Source: Prorocentrum cordatum (lineage: Eukaryota; Sar; Dinophyceae; Prorocentrales; Prorocentraceae). From it: a stretch of DNA of 64,000 nt. Position numbers and translations under genes: made by a program. Location of the stretch: the NCBI GenBank assembly GCA_963575745.1, contig CAUYUJ010017893.1, forward strand, positions 59,546 through 123,545. The letters are read 5' to 3'. The notes under the pieces were generated by a model, which saw only the letters and a list, made by a program, of their open reading frames with translations, made no database searches and was not told where the DNA came from. Below are positions 28,557 to 38,654 of the stretch, piece by piece (position 1 is the stretch's first letter; every line of letters starts with the position of its first letter).

Positions 28557-30845
28557 TCACTGCGTCGTTGCTTTTTTCTTGGCGGGCTTGGCGGGCGTGG
28601 CGTCGGACAATGCAACTTTCCTTGCAAGCGCCTTTGCTGTGTCCCCGGACATGCGCAACCTGTCGCCGCTCTTGAGCTCGACCGTGTTTTTGAGGATGGG
28701 AACCTTAATGCCGTTCGTGGCGGTCACAAATGTCACAGCCAAGTTTGGCGTCTCCTTCGCGGTGCACACGCCGACCAACCAGAAAGGCACCCCGTACTGA
28801 TCTGGCACGCGCTTCAGACCACCAATGCCAGTCCCACCCTCTTCACGCTTGAGCTCGAGCCCGCCAACGGCCATCAGCGCGACGTTGTAATCGGTATGAT
28901 TGGCAGGGTCGGTATATTTCCTAAGGCAAACGTTGCCAATATTGATCTCATCCGTCGCCTTCTTGAGCGATATGGTTGTCGTCAACGGAACAAGTCCGAT
29001 GGCGTCCTTCTTGAACTCCTTCTTCACTGACACCGCTTTATATTTGATTGGCGAATGAATCGCCGTGATATGCTTGAGACAAGCACTATGTTGTGAATAG
29101 ACTTCGTCGGGTGCAATCTTGACCCGAGCTTCCTCGACCCCCCAGTGGTAGTCCATGCAATTCAATGGGCTGAACTTGTCGAACTGGTCGATTACCTCTT
29201 TCTTGATGTCGTATATTGCGAACTTGTTTCGCATGAAGTCCTCGGCATCTATGGTGCGCTCTACGTCTCCCGTCTGCATCTTCACACTCTGCCCATCAAT
29301 CGACTTGATCTCATACACAGACTTATCGCCCTCCTGGCGGTTGTACACCGTCACGCCCACCTTGAAACCTTTGACAGCCAACGTTTCGGACACGTTCACC
29401 CACTCGCCACGCTGGTCAAAGGTCTTGACACCTGTCGAGGAGACGCTGCTAGCACACTGTGGTGCATGCGCGACGGCCTTGGCCTTCCATGGGCAGCGAA
29501 CGCTGTTATTGCCAGTGATGGCAGCCATAGCTTTCCAAGCGTCAACTGCGATGTCGGTGATCTGTTCGTGTACCCCGCGGCTCTCGTCGGGCTTGTTGAA
29601 GACGAAGTGGGCAACTCGAACATCGGCGAGCCCGACTATGTTGGACCAGCGAGCGCTCGATGGATCGATTTCGAAGTCAATCGCAAGCTTGCGAATCTTC
29701 TGCAGCAACTCATCGCCCTGTAACGCGATCTGCGCCTTGCGTTCGTTCTGCAACACACTGACGTCCGAGAGCTTCAGTAGCGTCTGTTCGTCGCCCTTCC
29801 TATACTGGTCGCTCGGGCCATGCATAGCCTTGATGCACGCGAGCTTGAATAGCACCCCCGACCCCTCCTTCGCGATCTTGCAAGTCGCGACGGCTGCCGC
29901 GACATCTGACTTTACTATCGTCGCTCTGGCCAGGTGCCTGTTGAAGTCCCTTAGCTCGTGAAGAAACACTGGATTGTCCAGACCGCCTGACATTTCCTTC
30001 ACATAGTCCACCATGTGGTCTATCTCATGCTTGAAGACTGCGCCCCTGCCCGCCTGGCGCCTGACCTTATCCCATGGGAACTTCTCATTCGGTTTCAGCT
30101 CTAATTTCTGCTTCAGGCTCTTCGCGTACTGCGCAATCTTGAGCATGATTTCCAGCCTGCTCTCGCACTTGGCAGCGGCCTGCCCTGCGTTGCCCGCTTC
30201 TTGCGCAAGGTCTGGAACGAAAGGAAACGCCTCGATAAACTGCCATTTGAAGATGTCCCATGTGATACCGTTTACAGCCGCATCAGCATAAGTTGGTTGG
30301 AATTGCTGGAGGCGTTGCAACGATATCTTCCCGTCCTGGCTTATGTCGCTGAACCGCTCTGGGTTGGTCTCGGGCACGTTCGTGCCATGTATGATGCATC
30401 GCAAACCTTGCGATGTATGACCGCATGTGTAACTCTGATACTTACCATCACCATCATCGTAGAACGGTAGCTGTCCTGCGCTATCGGCCATTATCTTGTC
30501 GTTAAACCCTTTGATCTTGAGGTACTCAGCAGTGCCCACTGGGGGCACCTCGGCACACGTAGGCATCAACAGATGCTCGTGCCTGAACCCATTTCCCAAT
30601 ATTTTAATGACCAAGTCAGTGACGTCACACGGCACGACGCCGTCGCCATATCTGTTGCATGGGCTCACGTACATATACTTACTGTTGATTTTCTCTGTCA
30701 GTAGCATGCCATGTTGGCGAGCTATCGCCTTGACCTGTTCGTACAAATCCACCACCTCTGCTTTAGGCGAGTCGAACTTCCTCTCAATAATGTCCACTGC
30801 GTCCTTGCATTTGAGAATCTTAGCATCCGCTCCATGCGGCTGCAT
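28557..30845 (-). CDS. Gene D: 762-residue protein, intact (unit 1)
   Basis: ATG at 30845, stop TGA at 28559-28557, no intron. The protein looks globular throughout. Visible segments include a Cys/His cluster CGHTSQGLRCIIHG near residue 140, GRGAVFKHEIDHMVDYVKEM near 270, alternating charged and hydrophobic stretches, and a Lys/Ala/Pro-rich basic tail (PAKPAKKKATTQ) of the kind seen in nucleic-acid-binding proteins. A relict spliced leader lies 64 bases upstream of the ATG. Downstream, the leader of gene C follows within 190 bases. The copy in unit 2 is broken. No family is recognised. It might be an accessory protein of the transposase-like gene E or an unrelated retrogene. Confidence 0.7.
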   Translation of the reverse strand: MQPHGADAKILKCKDAVDIIERKFDSPKAEVVDLYEQVKAIARQHGMLLTEKINSKYMYVSPCNRYGDGVVPCDVTDLVIKILGNGFRHEHLLMPTCAEVPPVGTAEYLKIKGFNDKIMADSAGQLPFYDDGDGKYQSYTCGHTSQGLRCIIHGTNVPETNPERFSDISQDGKISLQRLQQFQPTYADAAVNGITWDIFKWQFIEAFPFVPDLAQEAGNAGQAAAKCESRLEIMLKIAQYAKSLKQKLELKPNEKFPWDKVRRQAGRGAVFKHEIDHMVDYVKEMSGGLDNPVFLHELRDFNRHLARATIVKSDVAAAVATCKIAKEGSGVLFKLACIKAMHGPSDQYRKGDEQTLLKLSDVSVLQNERKAQIALQGDELLQKIRKLAIDFEIDPSSARWSNIVGLADVRVAHFVFNKPDESRGVHEQITDIAVDAWKAMAAITGNNSVRCPWKAKAVAHAPQCASSVSSTGVKTFDQRGEWVNVSETLAVKGFKVGVTVYNRQEGDKSVYEIKSIDGQSVKMQTGDVERTIDAEDFMRNKFAIYDIKKEVIDQFDKFSPLNCMDYHWGVEEARVKIAPDEVYSQHSACLKHITAIHSPIKYKAVSVKKEFKKDAIGLVPLTTTISLKKATDEINIGNVCLRKYTDPANHTDYNVALMAVGGLELKREEGGTGIGGLKRVPDQYGVPFWLVGVCTAKETPNLAVTFVTATNGIKVPILKNTVELKSGDRLRMSGDTAKALARKVALSDATPAKPAKKKATTQ

Positions 30846-30909
30846 GTCTCAGATGGATGCAAGACGCAACTTGCAAATCGTGAGCACAAAATGATGCGCG
30901 CGAAATGCC

Positions 30910-30930
30910 CTGGAGCCCAAATGACAACGG
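30910..30930 (-). other. Relict dinoflagellate spliced leader, gene D
   Basis: The minus strand reads CCGTTGTCATTTGGGCTCCA plus G, matching the leader core at 17 of 21 positions in the sense orientation of gene D. Confidence 0.7.
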
Positions 30931-31032
30931 ACTCAACATGGCATGCCCAAACAAACAACATGCAACTCAATTGTTGCAACACTACCTGCGGACTTGCATC
31001 GATTGCAATTGTGATCAGCGTAGATATGATAT

Positions 31033-31044
31033 GCGAGAAGTCGC
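31033..31044. promoter_or_regulatory. 12-mer shared upstream of genes D and E
   Basis: GCGAGAAGTCGC lies about 103 bases upstream of the leader relic of gene D. The same 12 bases occur about 176 bases upstream of the leader relic of gene E (42251-42262), in the same orientation. It may be a shared upstream element or chance. Confidence 0.2.
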
Positions 31045-31165
31045 AATGATGAGTGCAACACTTGCAAAAATATTATCAAATTCTTCTTTTTTTGAAGAGT
31101 ACACCCTGCAAAATATATGATTATGTCGATATGGTGAGAACCATGTTGAAAAGTTAGCGGAGTTA

Positions 31166-32357
31166 CTAACTTTTATAACTCGGGCTAACTCAGGGCTCCG
31201 ACTTAGCAAACTTATAAGTGCGCCAACACATTATAACATGTTATAACCTGTTATAACCTACTTACAACATACTTATAACCTACTTATAACTATTGATAAC
31301 TCTTATAACAGGTCAATTCCTTCAGGCAGAGGAGCCCAGAGCGGCCTCCGGCACCGTTTCGGAGGTATCGTGGACGCTCTGATCGGTTGTGGGTCGAATC
31401 CCAAACCGGCAGCCCATTTCGCCCTGTGACTTCCTCACAAAACGGGCCCCCGGGGGGTCGGGATGCCCAGAGAGCCTAGAGCGGCCTACGGCACCGTTTC
31501 CGGACGGATCGCGGATCCGCTGGATCCGGTAGGATTCCCAAACCGGCGCACCTCGCTTGGAATTCCTCACAAAACGGGGGCCCCGGGGGGACATGCCAGA
31601 AGGAGCCCAGTCAGAGCGGCCTCCGGCACCGTTTCCGGACGGATCCGCTGGATCAGCTGGATCCGCTGGATCCGGTGACGAATCCCAAACCGGCGCCCTC
31701 GCCTGAGACATCCTCACAAAACGGGCCCCGGGGGGGATGCCCAGAGGAGCCCAGAGCGGCCTCCGGCACCGTTTCCGGACGGATCCGGTGGATCCGCTGG
31801 ATCCGCTGGATCCGGTGACGAATCCCAAACCGGCGCCCTCGCCTGAGACATCCTCACAAAACGGGCCCGGGGGGGGATGCCCAGAGGAGCCCAGAGCGGC
31901 CTCCGGCACCGTTTCCGGACGGATCCGCTGGATCCGCTGGATCCGCTGGATCCGGTGACGAATCCCAAACCGGCGCCATCGCCTGAGACATCCTCACAAA
32001 ACGGGCCCCGGGGGGGATGCCCAGAGGAGCCCAGAGCGGCCTCCGGCACCGTTTCCGGACGGATCCGCTGGATCCGCTGGATCCGGTGACGAATCCCAAA
32101 CCGGCGCCCTCGCCTGAGACATCCTCACAATACGGGCCCCGGGGGAGGTGCCCAGAGGAGCCCAGAGCGGCCTCCGGCACCGTTTCCGGACGGATCCGCT
32201 GGATCCGCTGGATCCGGTGACGAATCCCAAACCGGCGCCCTCGCCTGAGACATCCTCACAAAACGGGCCCCGGGGGGGATGCCCACCTGAAGGCATTTGA
32301 AGTTAGTAACTGTTAGGCGGAGTTATAACTTAGTTATAACTCATTTATAAAAGTTAG
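31166..32357. repeat. Inverted AT-rich flanks around a GC-rich minisatellite (unit 1)
   Basis: CTAACTTTTATAA (31166-31178) and its exact complement TTATAAAAGTTAG (32345-32357) bracket the minisatellite. Each flank is AT-rich with repeated TTATAAC motifs (at least six at 31229-31310). A second inverted pair, CCTTCAGG, sits directly at the array edges (about 31320 and 32290). The whole lies in the 1.6-kb spacer between genes E and D. Confidence 0.75.
31319..32290. repeat. 131-140-bp minisatellite, seven units (unit 1)
   Basis: Seven units on the theme GAGGAGCCCAGAGCGGCCTC...CACCGTTTCCGGACGGATCC...ACAAAACGGGCCCCGGGGGG. Length differences come from two to four copies of a 9-bp core, CTGGATCCG. 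The first two units are the most diverged. Repeated Gly-Ser-Ser and Asp-Pro-Ala peptides in the frames come only from the repeat. Confidence 0.95.
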
Positions 32358-32513
32358 CATGTTGATTTATTTCGGATAACATGATAGTTTTTCGGCTAAC
32401 ATATACTTGATTTTGGGGCGTTGTTGTTTCAATTTCGATGTTGTGTTTCTTGCGGGATGTTTTGAAGATGTATTCATTGATGTGAAGATGTATACTTCTA
32501 CATCGCAAACGCG

Positions 32514-33853
32514 TCAGCATTCCAATTTGCGATACTCAACTGGCCAAATGCAAGTGATTGCATCGCCGAGACGCCTGTTAATCACAGGGTGCCTCAGCGA
32601 GTCCAAAGGAATGAGCACGGGATTATTATCTTCGTCTATGGAGTACCTAGAATAGTAATCTGCGCTGTGCACGTGCCGAGTCTGCAATACCAAGACTAAG
32701 CATAGAGGCCCTGAGGGCGCAGTCTCTGTGTCACAATCTACATGGAACCAGACCTGCACGGCTGCATGTCCTGCAGCACGTCCCAGCAAGCATATGTCTC
32801 CTTTATGGATCGGCCCGTACTTGGTCCACGCCGTGAGGCTCGCTGATGCCGACTGCGTTTGCGGGCGCAACTCCTTCAAGACGCCCATGAGCTTCTTGGT
32901 GGCGGCTACGGGGTCGACCAGCGTCGTTGAGATGCAGAAGTGCTCCATGTCGTAACTGTGCTGCGCCGTGAGCTGCGTCATCAATGACTTCTCGGGGGTC
33001 CTCATGCACAGATGGTCCTTTGCAAACTTCTTGCAAACTTTGTGCTTCCGCTCGTGGACGAAGCAGTTCAAGGGCCCGTATCTGAGGTACATGTCGGCAA
33101 GATGAGTTGCCATATGGCGTTTGTAAACCCAATATTTAGTCCCGTATGTGCGCGTGTGTAGCTCCAAATGCTTCATCACGGCGACATCCAGCTCACGTGC
33201 AGTCGCGAGGCCCCTGGACGAGATAATAACCATATCAATGGCATCGCACAGTGCAAGTAAACTTGCAATATGACCCGAGATGGTGCCTGCATCAGGCAGC
33301 TCGGCAATGACTTGCCTGATGAAGCGCGCCAGCACGGGAATCATAGACAGCTGTTGCGATGCGTTTGCTTGTAGTTCGCCCTGTGCGAACACGGCATTGG
33401 CGACGTGAAACTTGTGGGGCCATGTCCAGTTTGAAAGATAGTCGTTGAGATCTTCGGCGCTGCCGAGTTTGCCATCCGCCTTGTTCCCAGTGAAAGCTTT
33501 CACTTCTTTAGCTACGATGCCGTTGACGCTATAGATGTGCATCCAATCGAAGCAGAGGAGCGACGTGACACCGTAGGCGAGGTTGGCGTCCAAGGCAACG
33601 TGCGTCGGATGAAAGCTCCAACTCTTTAGCTGCGTGATATCATTCCTCTTGTTGTCGCTAATCTCACCGCGGTCGTACCTCTCCCAGTCGGGGCGTAGCC
33701 TTTCCAAGATAGCAACGATCTGCGCGTCTGCGTTGACGACGCGTTTGCTTCTGTCGAGGCATGCGTCCGATATAAATGTACCAGACGTGTCGTGCGACGC
33801 ATAGTCGAACTTCTGGTTGAGCACGTTCCTGCATATGGCACACGGTTTGGTGC
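32514..33853 (-). pseudogene. Gene E: transposase-like, 5'-truncated by the tandem junction (unit 1)
   Basis: The frame is open from the junction at 33853 to the stop at 32516-32514 and corresponds to residues from about 258 to the end of the full gene in unit 2. It keeps FDWMHIYSVNGIVAKEV and ATHLADMYLRYGPLNCF. The start codon and first 250 or so residues are lost, because the tandem unit begins anew with unrelated DNA. It is therefore probably not functional, although its 3' half lacks the frameshift seen in unit 2. Confidence 0.75.
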
Positions 33854-34438
33854 AATGAGAATCATGCACAGTTGCGTCACAAGCAAATGTTGCTGAACGC
33901 ATGTGCAACGATGACGGTTTTCACACCCATGGCGATGGCTGTATCCCCATAAGCAGCACGCCCAACTGCGAGCTCGCATATATGGCATGCGGAAAAAACT
34001 GCATGCCCCCCATAGATCACGCACAATGTGCCCCCGACCCCATTCCCATTCGAACCCCATACCAATCAGTTGCTCCTGGCCCCCCCAAGTCGGCCACCCC
34101 CAAGTCCCCCACCCCGCGACGGTGCCACCCCGCGACGTCGCCTCTGCGGAGCATCCGCATCGCCGTGGTGGGTGTAGGGTTCATGGGGATGGGGTCGGGG
34201 CGCTCGTACGTAGCGGCTGGCGCTCACACGCGAGCCCCGCGTAGCCCCCCCGAGGACGGATCGGGCCCCGCACATCCCCCCGCGGTGTCGTCCGAGAGCC
34301 GCGCTGCGATGGCGCCCGGGACCCCTGGCATAGTCGCCGCGATGCGGCAGCTTCGCGAGGCGGGCGTCGTCGTCTTAAGTTCGTCGTCGTCGATGTCGTC
34401 GCCGCCGCCGTCGCCCCTCCACCTGCCGATAGAAGGCT

Positions 34439-34726
34439 TTGCTTACGCACGTAAATGCTGCACAAGTGTTGCTAGCACGAGTGGACGACGTGGAGGACGA
34501 TCTCTTGCTGCGCGGTCAGCAGCACGATCACTTGCTCGCGGAGTTGGGGGAGCAGCAGCGCACGATCGCAGAGCGGCGGCACCAGCAGCAGCAGACGGAG
34601 GCAGCGCTACAGCAACAGCAGCAGACGGAGGCAGCGCAGAAGGTCGAGGGGCTGGAGCAGGAGGTGCAGGCCCTCAGGACGAGTTGGCGCTCTATAAGAG
34701 GTCGTTCCCAGATGGTTCCTTGTTGA
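34439..34726 (+). CDS. Gln-rich coiled-coil ORF or exon (unit 2)
   Basis: The open plus-strand frame encodes DDVEDDLLLRGQQHDHLLAE, LGEQQRTIAERRHQQQQTEA with a repeated QQQQTEA, and KVEGLEQEVQALRTSW, with heptad-like spacing. No ATG starts it, so it would be an exon or a fragment. Unit 1 has a stop in it. Its character recalls the plus-strand coiled-coil ORF at 45760. Low confidence. Confidence 0.3.
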   Translation: MLTHVNAAQVLLARVDDVEDDLLLRGQQHDHLLAELGEQQRTIAERRHQQQQTEAALQQQQQTEAAQKVEGLEQEVQALRTSWRSIRGRSQMVPC

Positions 34727-34960
34727 ACATTCAGGGGTGAGGGGTGGCGGCGGCACGTCTGCCTGAAGAGCGCATCTAGGATGCGAACGGGCGAGGAGTG
34801 GCACGAGGGGGCGTGTAGAACGATGGCGACGAGCCCCCACCCCCCCTCCCCCTCCTCCCCCCCCCGCGGGTGGGAAGGACGACGGGGCCGACGGTGGGAG
34901 AATAGATAGGAGGTCGAAAGGGTGGGCGCGCTGTGCGTGCCCGACGCAGCGCCTGGCGTC

Positions 34961-35827
34961 TCAGCCCTGGGCGTCGCTATCGCCCGCGGCATCGACATTG
35001 TCGTCTTCGCCATCGCCCTGTTGATCTTCGGGCCCACCCCCCTCGGCATGCCCGGCACAATTAAGCCCATGGAGAAGATCGGCATCGGGCTCGTGATCCT
35101 CTATCTCCTCGCCCTTCGCGACCACTTTGTCGCGTGGCTCGCGGACGCAGTGCAAAATACACGTGTCATTCCATTCCACTGGTTTTTGATAGATGCGTCT
35201 TGACGAGTTGTGGGATTTCACAACGACATACACTACCCTGCGACGCTTGTCGCATCGGACCCCTGGCACTCCGCTCAGTCCTCTCTTTTGTTTCTCGGTG
35301 CCATCGTCCTCTGCTGCTTTCAGCGCAGCACATCTGATGTAAGTCAGTACGCTCTCTGTACATTCCACATGTACCTTGCTAATCGCTGATGCAGAAAATA
35401 TGCATCTTACTGCGATCGGCTCGCACTTCAAGGCCACGCCGCCACCATTAAATTCAACCTCTGGCAACTGAACCGTAACGTATGCTGGCATAGCACTCTC
35501 GTCGATGTTCTTCTTGTAGGCCTTGATCAGTTTGTCTTGGTCAGACTGGTCCGACAGCAATGGGTCTCGCGATTTCATGTACTCCCATATCGCAATGTCC
35601 GGTGCAGCGTTTCGGAGGGCCTTCAACTCTTTGAAGAAATGATTTTGGGCAAATGGGGCGTTCCTGTTTGTTGGGTTCTGGATGTCGACGAACTGGAAGA
35701 GCCTCCTGTCCATCAGGGATACCTCGATGAACGCAATACCTCCGCTATGGACAATAGTCCGTGGCATCCACGGCTCCTTGCGCCCGCCGCCCTCGATCAC
35801 CCTGCGCATTGAAACAGACGCTGACAT
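34961..35827 (-). CDS. Gene C, second copy (unit 2)
   Basis: An intact 288-codon frame, the tandem duplicate of the gene at 27442-28308. It has scattered substitutions, for example MSASVSMRRV against MSVSVSMRTV at the start and GHAEGG against EYAEGG in the acidic tail. The leader relic is 41 bases upstream. Maintenance of this frame contrasts with the broken neighbour D in the same unit. Confidence 0.6.
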   Translation of the reverse strand: MSASVSMRRVIEGGGRKEPWMPRTIVHSGGIAFIEVSLMDRRLFQFVDIQNPTNRNAPFAQNHFFKELKALRNAAPDIAIWEYMKSRDPLLSDQSDQDKLIKAYKKNIDESAMPAYVTVQLPEVEFNGGGVALKCEPIAVRCIFSASAISKVHVECTESVLTYIRCAALKAAEDDGTEKQKRGLSGVPGVRCDKRRRVVYVVVKSHNSSRRIYQKPVEWNDTCILHCVREPRDKVVAKGEEIEDHEPDADLLHGLNCAGHAEGGGPEDQQGDGEDDNVDAAGDSDAQG

Positions 35828-35868
35828 GCAGACGTGCGGGGCAGCGCGGGCCGCGTGATACTCCAGCG

Positions 35869-35889
35869 ATTGAGCCAGAACGGCTATGG
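35869..35889 (-). other. Relict spliced leader, gene C copy 2
   Basis: Identical to the relic at 28350-28370, carried along by the tandem duplication. It is not independent evidence of retroposition. Confidence 0.75.
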
Positions 35890-36075
35890 TGCGTTGCGAC
35901 GATGTCGCAGACTGGCGCGATGCTGCATCGCAGAATGATGCGATGCGATGGTGTGATGACGCATCGCAGTATGAAGCATTTCAGTATGTCTTCGCCATCC
36001 AACAAGGTGCGTTCATATACGGAGGGCGACGCCAACGCCCTGCGTAATGCCGCGGCAATGCGGCGAATGGGCGGC

Positions 36076-38334
36076 TCACTGCGTCTTTGCTTTTTTCTTG
36101 GCGGGCTTGGCGGGCGTGGCGTCGGACAATGCAACTTTCCTTGCAAGCGCCTTTGCTGTGTCCTCGGGCATGCGCAACCTGTCGCCGCTCTTGAGCTCGA
36201 CCGTGTTTTTGAGGATGGGAACCTTAATGCCGTTCGTGGCGGTCACAAATGTCACAGCCAAGTTTGGCTTCTCCTTCGCGGTGCACACGCCGACCAACCA
36301 GAAAGGCACCCCGTACTGATCTGGCACGCGCTTCAGACCACCAATGCCAGCCCCACCCTCTTCACGCTTGAGCCTGAGCCCGCCAGCGGCCATCAACGCG
36401 ACGTTGTAATCGGTATGCTTGGCGGGGTCGGTATAATTCCTAAGGCAAACGTTGCCAATATTGATCTCATCCGTCGCCTTCTTGAGCGATATGGTTGTCG
36501 TCAACGGAACAAGTCCGATGGCGTCCTTCTTGAACTCCTTCTTCACTGACACCGCTTTATATTTGATTGGCGAATGAATCGCCGTGATATGCTTGAGGCA
36601 AGCACTATGTTGTGAATAGACTTCGTCGACCCCCCAGTGGTAGTCCATGCAATTCAATGGGCTGAACTGGTCGAACTGGTCGACTACCTCTTTCTTGATG
36701 TCGTATATTGCGAACTTGTTTCGCATGAAGTCCTCGGCATCTATGGTGCGCTCTACGTCTCCCGTCTGCATCTTCACATTCTGCCCATCAATCGACTTGA
36801 TCTCATACACAGACTCATCGCCCTCCTGGCGGTTGTACACCGTCACGCCCACCTTGAAACCTTTGACAGCCAACGTTTCGGACACGTTCACCCACTCGCC
36901 ACGCTGGTCAAAGGTCTTGACACCTGTCGAGGAGACGCTGCTAGCACACTGTGGTGCATGCGCGACGGCCTTGGCCTTCCATGGGCAGCGAACGTTGTTA
37001 TTGCCAGTGCTGGCAGCCATAGCTTTCCAAGCGTCAACTGCGATGTCGGTGATCTGTTAGTATACCCCGCGGCTCTCGTCGGGCTTGTTGAAGACGAAGT
37101 GGGCAACTCGAACATCGGCGAGCCCGACTATGTTGGCCAGCGAGCGCTCGATGGATCGATTTCGAAGTCAATCGCAAGCTTGCGAATCTTCTGCAGCAAC
37201 TCATCGCCCTGTAACGCGATCTGCGCCTTGCGTTCGTTCTGCAACACACTGACGTCCGAGAGCTTCAGTAGCGTCTGTTCGTCGCCCTTCCTATACTGGT
37301 CGCTCGGGCCATGCATAGCCTTGATGCACGCGAGCTTGAATAGCACCCCCGACCCCTCCTTCGCGATCTTGCAAGTCGCGACGGCTGCCGCGACATCTGA
37401 CTTTACTATCGTCGCTCTGGCCAGGTGCCTGTTGAAGTCCCTTAGCTCGCGAAGAAACACTGGATTGTCCAGTCCGCCTGACATTTCCTTCACATAGTCC
37501 GCCATGTGGTCTATCTCATGCTTGAAGACTGCGCCCCTGCCCGCCTGGCGCCTGACCTTATCCCATGGGAACGTCTCATTCGGATTCAGCTCTAATTTCT
37601 GCTTCAGGCTCTTCGCGTACTGCGCAATCTTGAGCATGATTTCCAGCCTGCTCTCGCACTTGGCAGCGGCCTGCCCTGCGTTGCCCGATTCTTGCACAAG
37701 GTCTGGAACGAAAGGAAACGCCTCGATAAACTGCCATTTGAAGATGTCCCATGTGATACCGTTTACAGCCGCATCAGCATAAGTTGGTTGGAATTGCTGG
37801 AGGCGTTGCATCGATATCTTCCCGTCCTGGCTTATGTCGCTGAACCGCTCTGGGTTGGTCTCGGGCACGTTCGTGCCATGTATGATGCATCGCAAACCTT
37901 GCGATGTATGACCGCATGTGTAACTCTGATATTTACCATCACCATCATCGTAGAACGGTAGCTGTCCTGCGCTATCGGCCATTATCTTGTCGTTAAACCC
38001 TTTGATCTTGAGGTACTCAGCAGTGCCCACTGGGGGCACCTCGGCACACGTAGGCATCAACAGATGCTCGTGCCTGAACCCATTTCCCAATATTTTAATG
38101 ATCAAGTCAGTGACGTCACACGGCACGACGCCGTCGCCATCTGTTGCATGGGCTCACGTACATATACTTACTGTTGATTTTCTCTGTCAGTAGCATACCA
38201 TGTTGGCGAGCTATCGCCTTGACCTGTTCGTACAAATCCACCACCTCTGCTTTAGGCGAGTCGAACTTCCTCTCAATAATGTCCATTGCGTCCTTGCATT
38301 TGAGAATCTTAGCATCCGCTCCATGCGGCTGCAT
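36076..38334 (-). pseudogene. Gene D, disabled copy (unit 2)
   Basis: Compared with the intact copy it has a 2-base deletion near 38140, a 1-base deletion near 37136, a nonsense change near 37058 (GAA to TAA), and an in-frame 27-base deletion near 36630. ATG would be at 38334 and the natural stop at 36078-36076. Three independent disablements make a sequencing artefact unlikely as the whole explanation. Confidence 0.8.
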
Positions 38335-38398
38335 GTCACAGATGGATGCAAGACGCAACTTGCAAATCGTGAGCACAAAATGATGCGCGCGAAATGCC

Positions 38399-38419
38399 CT
38401 GGAGCCCAAATGACAACGG
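38399..38419 (-). other. Relict spliced leader, gene D copy 2
   Basis: The same 21 bases as at 30910-30930, duplicated with the unit. The shared upstream 12-mer is at 38522-38533. Confidence 0.7.
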
Positions 38420-38654
38420 ACTCAACATGGCATGCCCCAAAAAACAACATGCAACTCAATTGTTGCAACACTACCTGCGGATTTGCATCGATTGCAATTG
38501 TGATCAGCGTAGATATGATATGCGAGAAGTCGCAATGATGAGTGCAACACTTGCAAAAATATTATCAAATTCTTCTTTTTTTGAAGAGTACACCCTGCAA
38601 AATATGTGATTATGTCGATATGGTGAGAACCATGTTGAAAAGTTAGCGGAGTTA

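Larger units (their letters stand above)
26338..33853. repeat. 7.5-kb tandem duplication, unit 1
   Basis: Unit 1 (7,516 bp) and unit 2 (33854-41298, 7,445 bp) are head to tail. The junction reads GGTTTGGTGC|AATGAGAATC. The left half continues differently after 41298 (into the 5' part of gene E), and the right half continues differently before 26338. So this is a simple tandem duplication with no clear microhomology. Unit 1 carries intact C and D and a 5'-truncated E. Confidence 0.95.

Noticed and set aside
31322-31909. 195-codon ORF across the minisatellite (and similar ones at 38779-39746)
   Set aside because: The frame survives only by repeat length and changes with the number of 9-bp cores; unit lengths are not all multiples of three.
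31319-32290. Possible CRISPR array
   Set aside because: The whole 131-140-bp unit repeats with no unique spacers, no cas genes are present, and the DNA is eukaryotic.
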